From: Acidisarcina sp963790505
GTDB taxonomy: Bacteria; Acidobacteriota; Terriglobia; Terriglobales; Acidobacteriaceae
Direction: 5' to 3'
DNA length: 64,000 bases
Assembly: GCA_963790505.1 (NCBI GenBank)
Contig: CAWBOT010000005.1
Span: 310,001-374,000, forward strand
Every line of letters starts with the position of its first letter. Position 1 is the stretch's first letter. The notes below the pieces were generated by a model that saw only the letters and a program-made list of their open reading frames with translations, was not told the DNA's origin and searched no databases. Shown one piece after another: positions 1-7,678 of the stretch. Made by a program: the position numbers and the translations under genes.

Positions 1-39
1 GAAATTCCGCGACCGCCAGCCGAACCATTTGATCTCTAA
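1..39 (+). CDS. Antitoxin C-terminus (VapB-like), cut by window start
   Basis: An open frame from base 1 encodes EIPRPPAEPFDL and stops at 37-39. Its stop overlaps the ATG of the PIN toxin as TAATG. A short proline-rich acidic tail directly before a PIN-domain toxin, with translational coupling, is typical of VapB antitoxins. Only 12 residues are visible, so the DNA-binding domain cannot be seen and the assignment rests on position. Confidence 0.5.
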   Translation, partial: EIPRPPAEPFDL

Positions 40-461
40 TGGCGGACAGCTACCTCCTCGACGCGAACATCCTCTCAGACCTGCTCAAGAACCCGACCGG
101 AAAATCGGCGGCGAGAATGGCCGTGGCAGCGGATCGAAATCCACGAAAAATATTTACAAGTGTCGTCGTCGCTGCTGAAATGCACTACGGAGCCGAAAAG
201 AAGGCCTTGGCCAAAACCACGGCGGACGTCCGCGGAGTAATGGCCAACATTGAGATCTTGCCCCTCGGCCTGGATGTCATCGGGCATTATGCGCGGATTC
301 GAGTTGAACTCGAAAGAGCAGGAAAAATCATCGGCGCAAATGATCTCTTGATCGCGGCACATGCACTGGCGATCGATGCAGTACTTGTCACTGCAAACGT
401 GCGAGAATTTTCACGCGTCAAGGGTCTGAAGTACGAAAACTGGCTGGAGGGTCGCCCTTAG
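39..461 (+). CDS. vapC: VapC-type PIN-domain ribonuclease toxin
   Basis: This is a 140-aa single-domain PIN protein, normal for VapC, which is a Mg-dependent endoribonuclease toxin acting in the cytoplasm. The acidic active-site residues are visible: D8 in LLDAN, E47 in AAEMHYGA and D102 in GANDLLIAA, followed by the conserved VTAN strand near residue 118. The start ATG overlaps the stop of the upstream frame (TAATG), as expected for an antitoxin-toxin pair made from one mRNA. The frame is intact, unlike the second VapC-like gene at 31441-31866. Family assignment is firm; the RNA target is unknown. Confidence 0.85.
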   Translation: MADSYLLDANILSDLLKNPTGKSAARMAVAADRNPRKIFTSVVVAAEMHYGAEKKALAKTTADVRGVMANIEILPLGLDVIGHYARIRVELERAGKIIGANDLLIAAHALAIDAVLVTANVREFSRVKGLKYENWLEGRP

Positions 462-745
462 TGAGACTCCCAACCTCGACAGATCACAGCGTCCGATCCA
501 TGATTGCAGTCGCCTTTGGTTAAGCGTCATGGTTCTACTTCTCTATCGACACACGGACTTCTTTACGAAGGTCAGACAGGAAGGTTTTGACCGCTGATTC
601 TGGCGTGTAACGCATACGAGCTCGATCGAGGGCTGGGTGTTCGCGGTGGCTATGTTGGGAACCCTTCTAATTGGCGGGCTCATCGCTTGGAACGCGCTAA
701 CCTGATTGAGGCAGTCGCTAACCTTATCGATATTCGGAGCCCATT
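462..745. other. Intergenic region between vapC and kdsB
   Basis: About 280 bases hold no convincing gene. On the minus strand a short frame at about 535-664 reads through an RYTPESAVKTFLSDLRKEV-like peptide, but it has one internal ATG and no ribosome-binding site. It could be a gene remnant. GGAG at 736-739 is the likely ribosome-binding site of kdsB. Confidence 0.4.
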
Positions 746-1495
746 CTGTCCCTTCACCCCCACATCGTCGCCGTCATCCCCGCCCGCCTCGCCTCCACGC
801 GCCTCACCCGCAAGGTGCTGCGCGAGATTGCCGGTCGCCCCATGCTCGACTGGGTCTATCGCGCTGCCCGCGATTGCAAGCAACTGCATCAAGTCCTGAT
901 CGCCACCGATTCCGATGAAGTCATGGCCTTCGCGGCCGCCAGCGGCTTCGAAGCGATGCTCACGCCGGCGGAATGCGCCAGCGGCACCGATCGCGTCCAC
1001 TTCGTTGCCCAGACACTTTCCGCAGACATCTATGTCAACGTCCAGGGAGACGAACCCCTCGTCCGCCCCGAGCAGATCGACGCCCTTCTGCGACCGATTT
1101 TGGTGCGGCCAGAGGTGCTGGTATCGACGGTTGCCACTCCCTGCCCCACAAGCCAGATCGCCAACCCGAATGCCGTCAAAGTCGTGACCGCCGCCGACGG
1201 GCGCGCTCTCTATTTTTCTCGCTCCACCATCCCATTTGACCGCGACCAGACAGGCCAACCGGCTTATCGCAAGCACCTCGGTCTTTATGCCTATCGCAAG
1301 GCCGCGCTCGACCGCTTTCCCACCTTGCCGCCCAGCACTCTTGAAGCCGCCGAACGCCTCGAGCAGCTTCGCTTCCTCGAAAACGGCATCGACATCTACG
1401 TTGAGCCGACCGAGTACGACTCCATCGGCGTCGACACCGAAGAAGATCGCCTCGCCGTCGAAGCCCTCCTGCTGCAAAATCCGCCCCGAAGTTAA
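746..1495 (+). CDS. kdsB: 3-deoxy-manno-octulosonate cytidylyltransferase
   Basis: KdsB activates KDO with CTP to CMP-KDO for the inner core of lipopolysaccharide, in the cytoplasm. The N-terminal nucleotide-binding motif reads VAVIPARLASTRLTRK, with TRK where most KdsB have PGK. It is followed by ATDSDEV, ASGTDRV and VNVQGDEPLV, and near the C-terminus EQLRFLENG, all characteristic. The conserved N-terminal motif lies upstream of the first GTG (815), so that codon is internal. The frame is open from 722 and contains no ATG, GTG or TTG before the motif. CTG at 746 sits 6 bases after GGAG (736-739) and gives 249 aa, the usual KdsB length. I therefore choose CTG; ATT at 743 is a poorer alternative. 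Confidence 0.85.
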   Translation: MSLHPHIVAVIPARLASTRLTRKVLREIAGRPMLDWVYRAARDCKQLHQVLIATDSDEVMAFAAASGFEAMLTPAECASGTDRVHFVAQTLSADIYVNVQGDEPLVRPEQIDALLRPILVRPEVLVSTVATPCPTSQIANPNAVKVVTAADGRALYFSRSTIPFDRDQTGQPAYRKHLGLYAYRKAALDRFPTLPPSTLEAAERLEQLRFLENGIDIYVEPTEYDSIGVDTEEDRLAVEALLLQNPPRS

Positions 1496-1601
1496 TCCAT
1501 GCTCTTTGAAAGAACCGAATCGGAGGCCGCACCCTATCATCTATTTGTTATAACGACTATTTCGGCTTTCATTGCTATTTCCAGGAAGAGGCCCCCCACC
1601 G

Positions 1602-2852
1602 TTACATCAACCGCCGGCGCACCAGGTCCAGCGCCTGCTGCGTCGACCACTGGCGAATTCTCTCCCGATCACCCTGAGTTGGCCACCGTTTCTCGACCAC
1701 CTCGGTACCCTTTTCATCGGCGACGGCGATGAAAACCAGTCCGACAGGTTTGTCCTCCGTCCCGCCGCCGGGCCCGGCGATTCCGGTGATACCGACTCCC
1801 AGCGTCGATCCGCAGCGTTCGCGAATACCTTCGGCCATCGCCGCCGCTACCTCGCGGCTCACCGCTCCATGCTCGGCGAGCATCGCAGGCGGAACTCCAG
1901 CAAAATCCGTCTTCAACTCATTCGAATAAACCACAGCTCCACCCAGAAACGATCGCGAACTGCCGCTGATGCTCGTCAGCCGTTCGGCCAGCATCCCACC
2001 GGTGCAGCTCTCGGCGACTGCCAGCGTCGCCCCCCGCATCTCCAGATGAAACAGCACAATCTGCTCGAGCGACTCGCCCTGCGAGGAATAAATCAGGTCG
2101 CCGAGTTCATCTTCGATACGCCCTGCCAGTTCGTCCACTCGCGCCTCGGCCATTTCAATCAGGGACTTGCTGCATAGCAAATTGAGCTGAATGTCGCCCA
2201 TGTGCGCGAGGATCGTGGTCTCGACATCCTTGTACTGGCTGTAGATCGGCGCAATGCGCGCATCGGCAGCCGATTCACCAATCATCGTTGCCTTCAGGGT
2301 GCGGGTGGCAATGTGGCGTTTGGGCAGCGTCTCCTCAAACCGGTGCTGGCACTCCCCGTCATAGAGCGCCTTGAGCTCGCCCGGAGGCCCGGGCAGCAAC
2401 ACCACCAGCTTGCGGTGATCGTTGTAGACGATGTCGAGCCACTGTCCGGGAGCGGTGCCGTTAGGATTCTCGAGAACCGTTGCGCCGTCGATGATGTCCG
2501 CTTGCCTGGCGTTGTTCTCGGTCATGGTCATGCGCCGGGCAGAGAAGCGGACATACAGTGCCCCGACGATCCCCTGGTCGCGTTTGAGTTTGAAGCCGAG
2601 CGCCTCGGCGACTGCTTCGCGGGTCAGGTCGTCGACCGTCGGCCCCAGTCCGCCCATGGTGATGACGATGTCTGCGCGGCCGAGCGCGATGCGCACCGCA
2701 TCGACCAGGTCGCGCTGCCGGTCGCCAACGATCGTCTTGAAATCGACCTGCACCCCGAGCTTGTTGAGCCGTTCGGTCAGAAAGAGGGAATTGGTGTCGG
2801 AGCGGTACGGGGTGAGCAGCTCGGAGCCGATGGCGATGATTTCACAGTTCAT
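1602..2852 (-). CDS. cinA: CinA-family competence/damage-inducible protein (NMN amidase)
   Basis: A 416-aa two-domain protein. The N-terminal molybdopterin-binding-like domain starts MNCEIIAIGSELL and carries the TMGGLGPTVDDLT signature. The C-terminal CinA domain has VAESCTGGMLAERLTSISGSS and GITGIAGPGGG, the nicotinamide-nucleotide amidase core that deamidates NMN for NAD recycling. The frame extends upstream to 3074, but that part overlaps the preceding gene and has no homology look. The ATG at 2852 gives the canonical N-terminus. It lies 10 bases after the proline dehydrogenase stop, so the two are probably co-transcribed. Confidence 0.9.
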   Translation of the reverse strand: MNCEIIAIGSELLTPYRSDTNSLFLTERLNKLGVQVDFKTIVGDRQRDLVDAVRIALGRADIVITMGGLGPTVDDLTREAVAEALGFKLKRDQGIVGALYVRFSARRMTMTENNARQADIIDGATVLENPNGTAPGQWLDIVYNDHRKLVVLLPGPPGELKALYDGECQHRFEETLPKRHIATRTLKATMIGESAADARIAPIYSQYKDVETTILAHMGDIQLNLLCSKSLIEMAEARVDELAGRIEDELGDLIYSSQGESLEQIVLFHLEMRGATLAVAESCTGGMLAERLTSISGSSRSFLGGAVVYSNELKTDFAGVPPAMLAEHGAVSREVAAAMAEGIRERCGSTLGVGITGIAGPGGGTEDKPVGLVFIAVADEKGTEVVEKRWPTQGDRERIRQWSTQQALDLVRRRLM

Positions 2853-2862
2853 GGTGGCCGCG

Positions 2863-3801
2863 TCAGTTCTTGAGGAAGTTCTTGGCGAGAAATAGAACGT
2901 TGGCCGGGCGTTCCGCCAGACGGCGCATGAAATACGGATACCACTCGCGGCCAAACGGGATATAAACCCGCATTCCGAACCCCTCTTCCACCAGGCGGCG
3001 CTGCAGGTCGCGCCGCACTCCATAGAGCATCTGGAACTCGAACTCCGAGGAGGCGATCTTGCGTTCGCGCACAAACTGGCGGGTCGCCTCGATCATCGCG
3101 TCGTCGTGGGTCGCGATGCCGTTATACACCCCGCTCTTCACCAGCAGGCGCATGAGCTTGACGAAGTTCGCATCCACATCGGCCTTCGCCGCGAAAGCGA
3201 TCTCCGGTGGCTCCTGGTAGGCGCCTTTGCACAGCCGGATGCGAATGCCCTCGGAAAGCAGTTCACAGATGTCTTTCTCACTGCGGTAAAGATAGGCTTG
3301 GATGACCACCCCGACATGGCCGTGGTTCGGGGAACCAGCGCTCTCTCCAGCGTTAATTCGCCTGACGATGTCGAGCGTAACCTGGGTCAGCGCCGAGCCC
3401 TCCATGTCGATGCGAACGAAGTTGTCCAGCTCAACGGCGTGAGCGACTAATTCCGCGGCAATGTCGTAGGCGAGTTCAGGATCGAGCTCCAGGCCCATCT
3501 GCGTAAGCTTCACGCTCACATTCGCCTTGAGTCCCCGCTTGTCGATTTCATCCAGCAATTGGTGATAGATATCGGCTGAGCGGCGCGCCTCATCGGGCGT
3601 CGCCACATTCTCGCCCAGGCTGTCGAGCGTCGCGTAGATGCCGTGGGAGTTCAGCGTTTCGGCGGCATTCAGGACGTCTGCAATCTCCATGCCCGCGACA
3701 AAGCGCGACGACATCCGCCGTCCCATCGTGGAGGACTCGGAGAAGCGGCGTAGGGCCGAGTTGCGAGACAAGGCGATAAAGGTCGAGCGCAGGAGGGGCA
3801 T
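2863..3801 (-). CDS. Stand-alone proline dehydrogenase (PRODH)
   Basis: A 312-aa flavin-dependent enzyme that oxidises proline to pyrroline-5-carboxylate. Its length fits monofunctional PRODH rather than bifunctional PutA. Family motifs along the TIM barrel are VSVKLTQMGLELD, RIDMEG, VVIQAYLYRSEKD, IRLCKGAYQEPPE, IATHDD, FEFQMLYGVRRDLQ and the C-terminal IPFGREWYPYFMRRLAERPAN. The ATG at 3801 (MPLLRSTF) is chosen over upstream codons because the upstream extension is low complexity and unlike the family. It precedes cinA by 10 bases. No pyrroline-5-carboxylate dehydrogenase gene is present in the window. Confidence 0.92.
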   Translation of the reverse strand: MPLLRSTFIALSRNSALRRFSESSTMGRRMSSRFVAGMEIADVLNAAETLNSHGIYATLDSLGENVATPDEARRSADIYHQLLDEIDKRGLKANVSVKLTQMGLELDPELAYDIAAELVAHAVELDNFVRIDMEGSALTQVTLDIVRRINAGESAGSPNHGHVGVVIQAYLYRSEKDICELLSEGIRIRLCKGAYQEPPEIAFAAKADVDANFVKLMRLLVKSGVYNGIATHDDAMIEATRQFVRERKIASSEFEFQMLYGVRRDLQRRLVEEGFGMRVYIPFGREWYPYFMRRLAERPANVLFLAKNFLKN

Positions 3802-4133
3802 AGCTATCGTTGAATTTCCATTCTCGCATAGCGCTCGTCGCGGTAACCGCCGGAGAGGCGCTCTCCCGTCCCCGGTGCCGCAGAGACCGCTTGTTCCAGA
3901 TCGGGACAAGAATCGCGCCCGCTCAGCGGCAGCCGATGGGAAAACCAGAATCAGCAGCAGTATCGTGGAGTAAGTAAAGGCAACTCAGATTGATGCGGCG
4001 CAATCTAAACGCCCAGGTACACGCCTGAACAGCGCATGATACCGGGCATTGTTGCCGGTCGGTCTGTCGCTGAGACGTTGTTCGCCGAGTGCCGAGGTCG
4101 CGGTTTGCCAGGCGCGGATTGAAGGTAAGCACT

Positions 4134-4394
4134 ATGGTCGATTACTGCGCAAATCCGAAATGCATGAAGCCGCTGCATTATCTTCGCGAAGGCACCGTCT
4201 ACATCTTCGAAGTCGCCGACTCCAATGCTGGTCCGGTCGGCCATCGGCTGGAGCACTACTGGCTCTGCGGGGAATGCTCCATCGGGCACCTGCTGGAGCG
4301 CTCCGTGAACAAGGAGCTTCGCCTGATTCCCCGGCAATCGCTTCGCTTCGTCCGCCGTCCTCGCGGGGTCGCCGATCGCGCCCTGGCTTCCTAG
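4134..4394 (+). CDS. Small zinc-ribbon-like protein
   Basis: An 86-aa protein with four cysteines arranged as CX4C (C5, C10) and CX2C (C45, C48), a likely structural zinc site. The ATG at 4134 is preceded by GAAGG at 4121-4125 with good spacing; the upstream part of the frame is not supported. The tail is basic (RQSLRFVRRPRG). The gene stands alone between proline dehydrogenase and a tRNA. The fold suggests a nucleic-acid or protein-binding accessory role, but nothing in the context shows which. Confidence 0.65.
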   Translation: MVDYCANPKCMKPLHYLREGTVYIFEVADSNAGPVGHRLEHYWLCGECSIGHLLERSVNKELRLIPRQSLRFVRRPRGVADRALAS

Positions 4395-4449
4395 CGCCGA
4401 CGGCCTTCCACTACGGAAAGGGAATTCGCTGAACTGTTTGGGAAGCCTC

Positions 4450-4526
4450 TGGTGGCGGCGGATGGAATCGAACCATCGACCTACGGGTTATGAGTCCGTC
4501 GCTCTAACCATCTGAGCTACGCCGCC
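4450..4526 (-). tRNA. tRNA-Met (anticodon CAT), CCA encoded
   Basis: The minus strand folds into a cloverleaf. The acceptor stem is GGCGGCG/CGCCGCC with discriminator A and an encoded CCA at 4450-4452. The D arm is GCTC..GAGC, the anticodon loop CTCATAA, and the T arm GATGG-TTCGATT-CCATC. The anticodon stem ACGGA/CCCGT has an A-C mismatch at the pair next to the loop (31-39). A CAT anticodon with an elongator-like body means elongator Met, but tRNA-Ile with lysidine-modified CAT cannot be excluded. Confidence 0.93.
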
Positions 4527-4695
4527 GGTGCCGCGAAACAGTCCAGAACCGGGCTCAAGCCACTCCGGAACCGCGATGCGACGCTCTTCTATCTTACGAA
4601 GCCGCAGAAATGCCGTCAACGCACCCAATCCTGGGGCGCAACGTCCGTGTCGCCGGCAAATGTGTGTCCTCAGACCTACCGTGGGTCACAAGCCT

Positions 4696-5511
4696 TTAGA
4701 GCGCCTTGAGCAACGTGACCAGCCGCGTGAATCCCTGTTCCCGCGCCGTCTTGTTGCCGGGGACAGTATTGGTGGGGTCCTCGCCGGCGCGCATGAACCC
4801 GTGCCCCGCTCCCTCATACGTCACCGGCTCATATTTCTTCCCCGCCGCCTTCATCGCCGCCGTCGTAGCCGGGATAGTCGCGCCGATGCGCGCGTCGTTC
4901 CCCGCGTAGAACCCATACACCGGAGCGACGATTGTGCTCACGTCGTCCGGCCCGGGGCCGTAAAAAACGAAAGCGGCGGAGAGGTCCTTGCGATGGGCGG
5001 CAAAGGCGAACGACTTACCCCCGCCCCAGCAAAAGCCGGTCACCGCAATCTTTCCGTTGGCCGCCGGCAGCGTCTTTGCATAATCCGCTGCGGCATCGAG
5101 ATCGGCGTTAACGACGTTGGGGTCCAGTCCGGAGACGGCCTTGATCGCCGCATCCTGGCTCGGAAACTCGCTCGACCCGCCACCCTTTGGCCCTTGTCCG
5201 CTCAGCAAATCGGGCGCGATCACAATAAATCCCTGCGCGGCCAACTCGTCGGCCATCTCCTTGGCCCAGTCGGTAAGCCCGAAGATCTCGTGGATCAGGA
5301 TCACCACCGGCGCCTTGGTCTTCACCTCGGGGTAGACGACGAAAGCCTGCACCGTGCGACTCCCGCTCTTCAGCGGCACATACTCGTGGTGCCGCGGCGA
5401 CGCGTCGAGGCGGGCCTTGGCCCACTCCTGCGCAACCAGCGAGAGCGTGCTGAGAAAGAGGAACGAAAAGGCTGCAACGGTCCTGACGGGGCGAGATAAT
5501 TGGAGCTTCAT
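4696..5511 (-). CDS. Secreted dienelactone-hydrolase-family protein
   Basis: A 271-aa alpha/beta hydrolase with a Sec-type signal peptide (hydrophobic run within residues 10-27, cleavage near LVAQ). Dienelactone hydrolase features are the HEIFGL oxyanion segment, the nucleophile cysteine in GFCWGG, the aspartate in GNDARI and the histidine in GAGHGFM, a complete Cys-Asp-His triad. The ATG at 5511 (MKLQLSRP) is preferred over a GTG nine codons upstream because it begins directly with the signal peptide. The substrate is unknown; family members hydrolyse lactones and esters. The gene is monocistronic as far as visible. Confidence 0.88.
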   Translation of the reverse strand: MKLQLSRPVRTVAAFSFLFLSTLSLVAQEWAKARLDASPRHHEYVPLKSGSRTVQAFVVYPEVKTKAPVVILIHEIFGLTDWAKEMADELAAQGFIVIAPDLLSGQGPKGGGSSEFPSQDAAIKAVSGLDPNVVNADLDAAADYAKTLPAANGKIAVTGFCWGGGKSFAFAAHRKDLSAAFVFYGPGPDDVSTIVAPVYGFYAGNDARIGATIPATTAAMKAAGKKYEPVTYEGAGHGFMRAGEDPTNTVPGNKTAREQGFTRLVTLLKAL

Positions 5512-5643
5512 GCGATGAAGTCTATAGCCTTTATCCACCCGTTGGGAACCCGCTCGGTGGAAGCCCGTTTTCGCCGCCCGAATCGCATCAAGTAAAATTC
5601 TCTCGGTAGCGAAACGAGCTCTATCGCGAACGGTTCACATCCA

Positions 5644-7101
5644 GTGCGGCCTTCTTCTGAAACCGGGAATCGGTGCGCCCTTGCTTTCCTCATGGCGTTG
5701 ATCGTCTCGCCGTCCCCGACCGCGTCCGCCCAACAGCCTTCTTCGCCCCCATCATCCCAGGCAGCCCCCATTCATGGAACCGTCCTCGACGCCAGCCACA
5801 AGCCGGTCACGGGGGCCGTGGTCCATCTCGAACACAAAAGTTCCCCGACGGTCGTCATCAAATCGGGCGCCGCAGTCCATCTCGAACATGAGGGTTCGCC
5901 GACGGTCGTCGTCGAAGCTGTGACCGATGCTTCAGGCGCCTTCACCTTTCCAGACGAACCTGCCGGCGACTACCTGCTCTCTGCCGAAAAATCCGGCATG
6001 CACACTCCTCAGGCCGCGATAGTGGTGGCTCAATTAGCACCAACTGCGGTCGAATTAATTCTCCAGCCGCCCTCTTCAAGCCAGGCAATGGAATTTGCCG
6101 ACGCGCCGAACTTTACCGTCGCCGGCGTCACCGACTGGACCGCAGTCGGAGGCCACGGCTCCGACGCAACCCTGCGCACCAGCGAAGCCCTCGCCCGCGA
6201 TGCCATCACCCTGAAGCCGAACGATCCGGGAAACGGCCCGACCCCTGCCAAGCCTGCCGACGCAGGCAAGTCGAGCGCCGCGGATCTGCATCGCAACTCT
6301 GGTGATCTCGACGAGCGGTCGGGCGATCCTCTTTCGGCTGTCCACGAATACGAGCAAGCCGTCCGCCTCGACCCGAGCGAGCAGAATTATTTCGCGTGGG
6401 GTTCTGAGTTGCTACTTCATCGCGCCGTCTGGCAGGCCCAGCAGGTCTTCAAGACGGGTGCCGAGGCCTATCCGAAATCGGCCCGGATGCTCGCCGCGCT
6501 CGGTGCGGCGCTCTTTGCCGGCGCGCTCTACGACCAGGCAGCACTGAAATTATGTGCAGCCTCTGATCTGAACTCGACCGACCCTGGGCCTTATCTCTTC
6601 CTCGGCAAGATACAGCTTGCGGCGCCCGATCCCCTTCCGTGCGTCGAGCCCAAGCTGGCGCAGTTCGCGCGCGAGCAGCCGGATAACGCACTCGCCAGCT
6701 ACTTCTACGCCATGGCCATCTGGAAGCGCCAGCCGCAGCCGCCCGACCCGCACGATCTGCAACAAGTCGAATCGCTGCTCACCCGGGCCGTGACCGTCGA
6801 CAGCAAATGCAGTGACGCCTATCTGCAACTGGGAATTCTCAACTATTCCCAACATGATTTTGAAAAAGCGATTGGCCTCTACAAACAGGCGATCGCGTCG
6901 AATCCGCAATCCGGCGAGGCCCACTACCGTTTAGGCGTCGCTTATGATCGAACCGGCGATCCAACCAGAGCCAAACAGGAATTCCAGATCCATGATGCGA
7001 TCGAGAATCAACAGGCGGCGGCCATCGAAAGCCAGCGCCGTGAAGTGAAGCAGTTCCTCGTGGTTCTGCAAGCGCAGCACGGGAATCCCCAGGCGCACTG
7101 A
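5644..7101 (+). CDS. Exported TPR protein with CarbopepD-regulatory-like N-terminus
   Basis: A 485-aa protein with a signal peptide (residues about 8-30, ending TASAQQ). A short carboxypeptidase-regulatory/Ig-like segment follows (IHGTVLDASHKPVTGAVVHLEH...GAFTFPDEPAGDYLLSAEKSG, about 42-125), then a low-complexity linker and TPR repeats from about residue 220 to the end. The regulatory domain carries an internal tandem duplication of 18 residues (VHLEHKSSPTVVI and VHLEHEGSPTVVV) with a 54-base period at 5821 and 5875. The C-terminal half resembles the TPR protein at 22085-23497 (WGSELLLHR, LQLGIL, AHYRLG, ESQRREVKQF), so the two are paralogues. GTG at 5644 is the start giving the complete signal peptide. 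Function unknown, probably a periplasmic scaffold. Confidence 0.8.
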   Translation: MRPSSETGNRCALAFLMALIVSPSPTASAQQPSSPPSSQAAPIHGTVLDASHKPVTGAVVHLEHKSSPTVVIKSGAAVHLEHEGSPTVVVEAVTDASGAFTFPDEPAGDYLLSAEKSGMHTPQAAIVVAQLAPTAVELILQPPSSSQAMEFADAPNFTVAGVTDWTAVGGHGSDATLRTSEALARDAITLKPNDPGNGPTPAKPADAGKSSAADLHRNSGDLDERSGDPLSAVHEYEQAVRLDPSEQNYFAWGSELLLHRAVWQAQQVFKTGAEAYPKSARMLAALGAALFAGALYDQAALKLCAASDLNSTDPGPYLFLGKIQLAAPDPLPCVEPKLAQFAREQPDNALASYFYAMAIWKRQPQPPDPHDLQQVESLLTRAVTVDSKCSDAYLQLGILNYSQHDFEKAIGLYKQAIASNPQSGEAHYRLGVAYDRTGDPTRAKQEFQIHDAIENQQAAAIESQRREVKQFLVVLQAQHGNPQAH

Positions 7102-7182
7102 GCTACAAGCCGCAATATCCGTTAAGCTGGTAGCCGCATCATGGCGGTCCGATTCTCAAGACAACTGACAGGAGGCTCTTCC

Positions 7183-7647
7183 GTGTTCAAACTCTTCGCC
7201 CTGGCCCTCATTCCAGCTCTGACAATGTCTGCCGCCGATCTCCCGACCAAGAAGTACCTCGATCTCAACGCGATCAAGATCATGGTTGCCGCCTCAGAGG
7301 CGAAGGCCAAAGAGCTCAACGTCAGCGTGACCATCTGTGTCGTCGATGAGACCGGCAACCTGCTCTTTCTCGAAAGAGGCGAGACTGCCACCAACGGCAC
7401 CGTCGACTTCGCACAGAAGAAGGCGCGGCACGCTGCGGCCTTCGGCAGTCCATCGGCGGCCGGCGCCGAAGCAGTCAAGAATGGCAACGTCGCGGCGCTT
7501 GATTATCCCAATTTCTTCCCCAACCAGGGCGGCCTGCCGATCAAAGTTGACGGCCAGTTACTGGGCGGAATCGCCGCCAGCGGCGCCAAATCCGAAATCG
7601 ACGAACAAATCGCCCAGGCCGGCCTCGACGCACTCTTGAAAAAATAG
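7183..7647 (+). CDS. Exported HbpS/GlcG-like (DUF336) protein
   Basis: A 154-aa protein with a signal peptide (MFKLFALALIPALTMSA) followed by a single GlcG/HbpS domain: LDLNAIKIMVAASEAKAKELNVSV, VVDETGNLL, KKARHAAAFGSPS, GGLPIKVDGQLLGGIAASGA. Relatives bind haem or act as auxiliary proteins in redox sensing or glycolate use. GTG at 7183 is chosen because AGGAGG at 7170-7175 lies 7 bases upstream and the signal peptide then starts cleanly. The frame reaches back to an ATG at 7141 with no such support. Confidence 0.85.
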   Translation: MFKLFALALIPALTMSAADLPTKKYLDLNAIKIMVAASEAKAKELNVSVTICVVDETGNLLFLERGETATNGTVDFAQKKARHAAAFGSPSAAGAEAVKNGNVAALDYPNFFPNQGGLPIKVDGQLLGGIAASGAKSEIDEQIAQAGLDALLKK

Positions 7648-7650
7648 CCC

Positions 7651-7669
7651 GAGCAGACGGCCACTGCTC
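7651..7669. terminator. Possible bidirectional terminator hairpin
   Basis: GAGCAG at 7651-7656 and CTGCTC at 7664-7669 form a 6-bp stem with a 7-base loop between two convergent genes. There is no strong U-tract, so this is only a weak candidate. Confidence 0.3.
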
Positions 7670-7678
7670 TCCGCGTGC

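Noticed and set aside
535..664. Short minus-strand frame with a protein-like peptide
   Set aside because: Only 26 residues follow the single ATG and no ribosome-binding site is present; possibly a remnant, but not supportable as a gene.
680..1540. 286-aa minus-strand frame opposite kdsB
   Set aside because: A codon-bias shadow of kdsB with low-complexity Gly/Ala/Arg composition and no motif.
2853..3074. N-terminal extension of cinA
   Set aside because: It lies inside the proline dehydrogenase gene in another frame and lacks CinA homology; the family begins at MNCEIIAIGSELL.
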